A DNA stretch of 6,479 nt from Chlamydiota bacterium (GTDB taxonomy: Bacteria > Auribacterota > UBA3054 > B51-G9): positions 1 through 6,479 of the forward strand of contig QMOL01000174.1 of the NCBI GenBank assembly GCA_003648225.1. Reading direction: 5' to 3'. The position numbers and the translations under genes were made by a program. The first letter of the stretch is position 1. The number at the start of each line of letters is the position of its first letter. Shown here piece by piece: positions 6,275 through 6,479 of this stretch. A model generated the notes under the pieces. The model was not told where the DNA came from. It searched no databases and saw only the letters and a list, made by a program, of their open reading frames with translations.

Positions 6275-6479
6275 TCTGTCTTATTGGTAAGTGTAATTTT
6301 TGAATCAATATAACCGGCAATTCCTCCGCCACCAAACCAGGATTCATTTTGAGAAATAATACAATCATCAACAAAAAGCGTGGAGTTTGACCATGCGGAA
6401 ATTCCTCCGCCGTAATAAGCGGAATTACCATAAACCTGACAATTCTTCATCGTGCAAATGCAATCATAATCTATTAACA
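6238..6479 (-). CDS. 5' part of the beta-helix protein gene, out of frame with the main part and open at the window edge
   Basis: This frame is open from the right edge and stops at TAG (6240-6238). It encodes coil sequence of the same type as the main part: NCQVYGNSAYYGGGIS, DDCIISQNESWFGGGGIAG, then SKITLTNKT. After NKT the reading turns into a non-coil tail (ECILISRLLAEE) before the stop. The continuation of the beta-helix, RVYFNFSSVGGGIAAN, lies one frame away. An ATG at 6450 has no ribosome binding site before it, and coil-like residues precede it, so the true start, presumably with a signal peptide, lies beyond the window. Treat this and the 4076-6274 frame as one gene with a frameshift. 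Confidence 0.8.
   Translation of the reverse strand, partial: LIDYDCICTMKNCQVYGNSAYYGGGISAWSNSTLFVDDCIISQNESWFGGGGIAGYIDSKITLTNKTECILISRLLAEE
6276..6283 (-). other. Apparent single-base frameshift joining the two parts of the beta-helix gene
   Basis: The upstream frame gives LTNKT with its last codon ACA at 6279-6277. The downstream frame is closed upstream by TAA at 6283-6281 and gives DRVYFNF. Stepping back one base at 6277 yields LTNKT-RVYFNFSSVGGG, which restores a continuous coil. So one base appears to be missing here. The site is not a homopolymer and does not match an X-XXY-YYZ slippery heptamer, so programmed shifting is not supported. A sequencing or assembly error or a recent mutation fits better. 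Confidence 0.7.

Larger units (their letters stand above)
4364..6479 (-). repeat. About 27 tandem beta-helix coil repeats (about 72-75 bp each)
   Basis: Counting GGG-type cores across both frames gives about 27 coils, including ISGCTYYHND-, ILDCIINDN- and VSDCTIVENK-type asparagine endings. The coils from about residue 167 onward are the most regular, at 24-26 residues each. They usually carry a cysteine after the aromatic of GGGxYC and a second before the (T/I)I of the next strand. The earliest coils are longer, less regular and mostly lack these cysteines (ENTSIGDAFDEN, NSSIIISGKN). Conserved asparagines at one turn suggest an internal Asn ladder, as known in parallel beta-helices. Confidence 0.85.

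Noticed and set aside
4364..6479. Regularly spaced repeats as a CRISPR array
   Set aside because: The spacing reflects in-frame protein repeats with diverged DNA; there are no identical direct repeats with unique spacers.

Overview
The window is AT-rich bacterial DNA holding two long, repetitive, probably cell-surface genes, both on the minus strand and both cut by a window edge. The domain set is a PEP-CTERM-like tail, a choice-of-anchor-Q-type C-terminal motif, FG-GAP_2-type propeller repeats and a fibronectin-like domain of the 'GATDITENSATLRGEV...YYYRCYATNSGG' style. This set recalls environmental members of the PVC group (Lentisphaerota/Kiritimatiellota and relatives). That assignment is inference from remembered protein styles and is tentative; no rRNA or other phylogenetic marker is present.

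Region by region: (a) 1-3690, minus: one uninterrupted 1230-codon reading frame that starts at 3690 with a good ribosome binding site and signal peptide and runs off the left edge. It has a signal peptide, a short linker, 14 FG-GAP-type blades (residues about 86-838), one fibronectin-like domain (about 845-942), then a tandem array of about 92-residue Ig-like modules, three complete and a fourth entered at the edge. (b) 3691-4075: 385 bp without a gene. It holds the leader and a candidate sigma70-type promoter of the left gene, and a 116-bp imperfect palindromic element of REP/MITE type. (c) 4076-6479, minus: a Gly/Asn/Cys-rich right-handed beta-helix protein that enters from the right edge. 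It has about 27 coils, then a choice-of-anchor-Q-like segment and a VPEP-TM-RRKYKK sorting tail. Its frame is broken by one apparent missing base near 6277-6280, so it reads as two overlapping pieces (6238-6479 and 4076-6274).

Both proteins look exported. The right one should be processed by an exosortase that is not encoded here. They share no recognisable domain and are separated by a gene-free gap with its own promoter candidate, so they are better seen as neighbouring surface-protein genes than as a demonstrated operon. I found no defence system, RNA gene, transposase or CRISPR array. The observations most worth checking are the cysteine-laddered beta-helix and its frameshift, the 7+7 organisation of the propeller, the palindromic intergenic element, and a short 14-bp repeat embedded in an Ig-like module.
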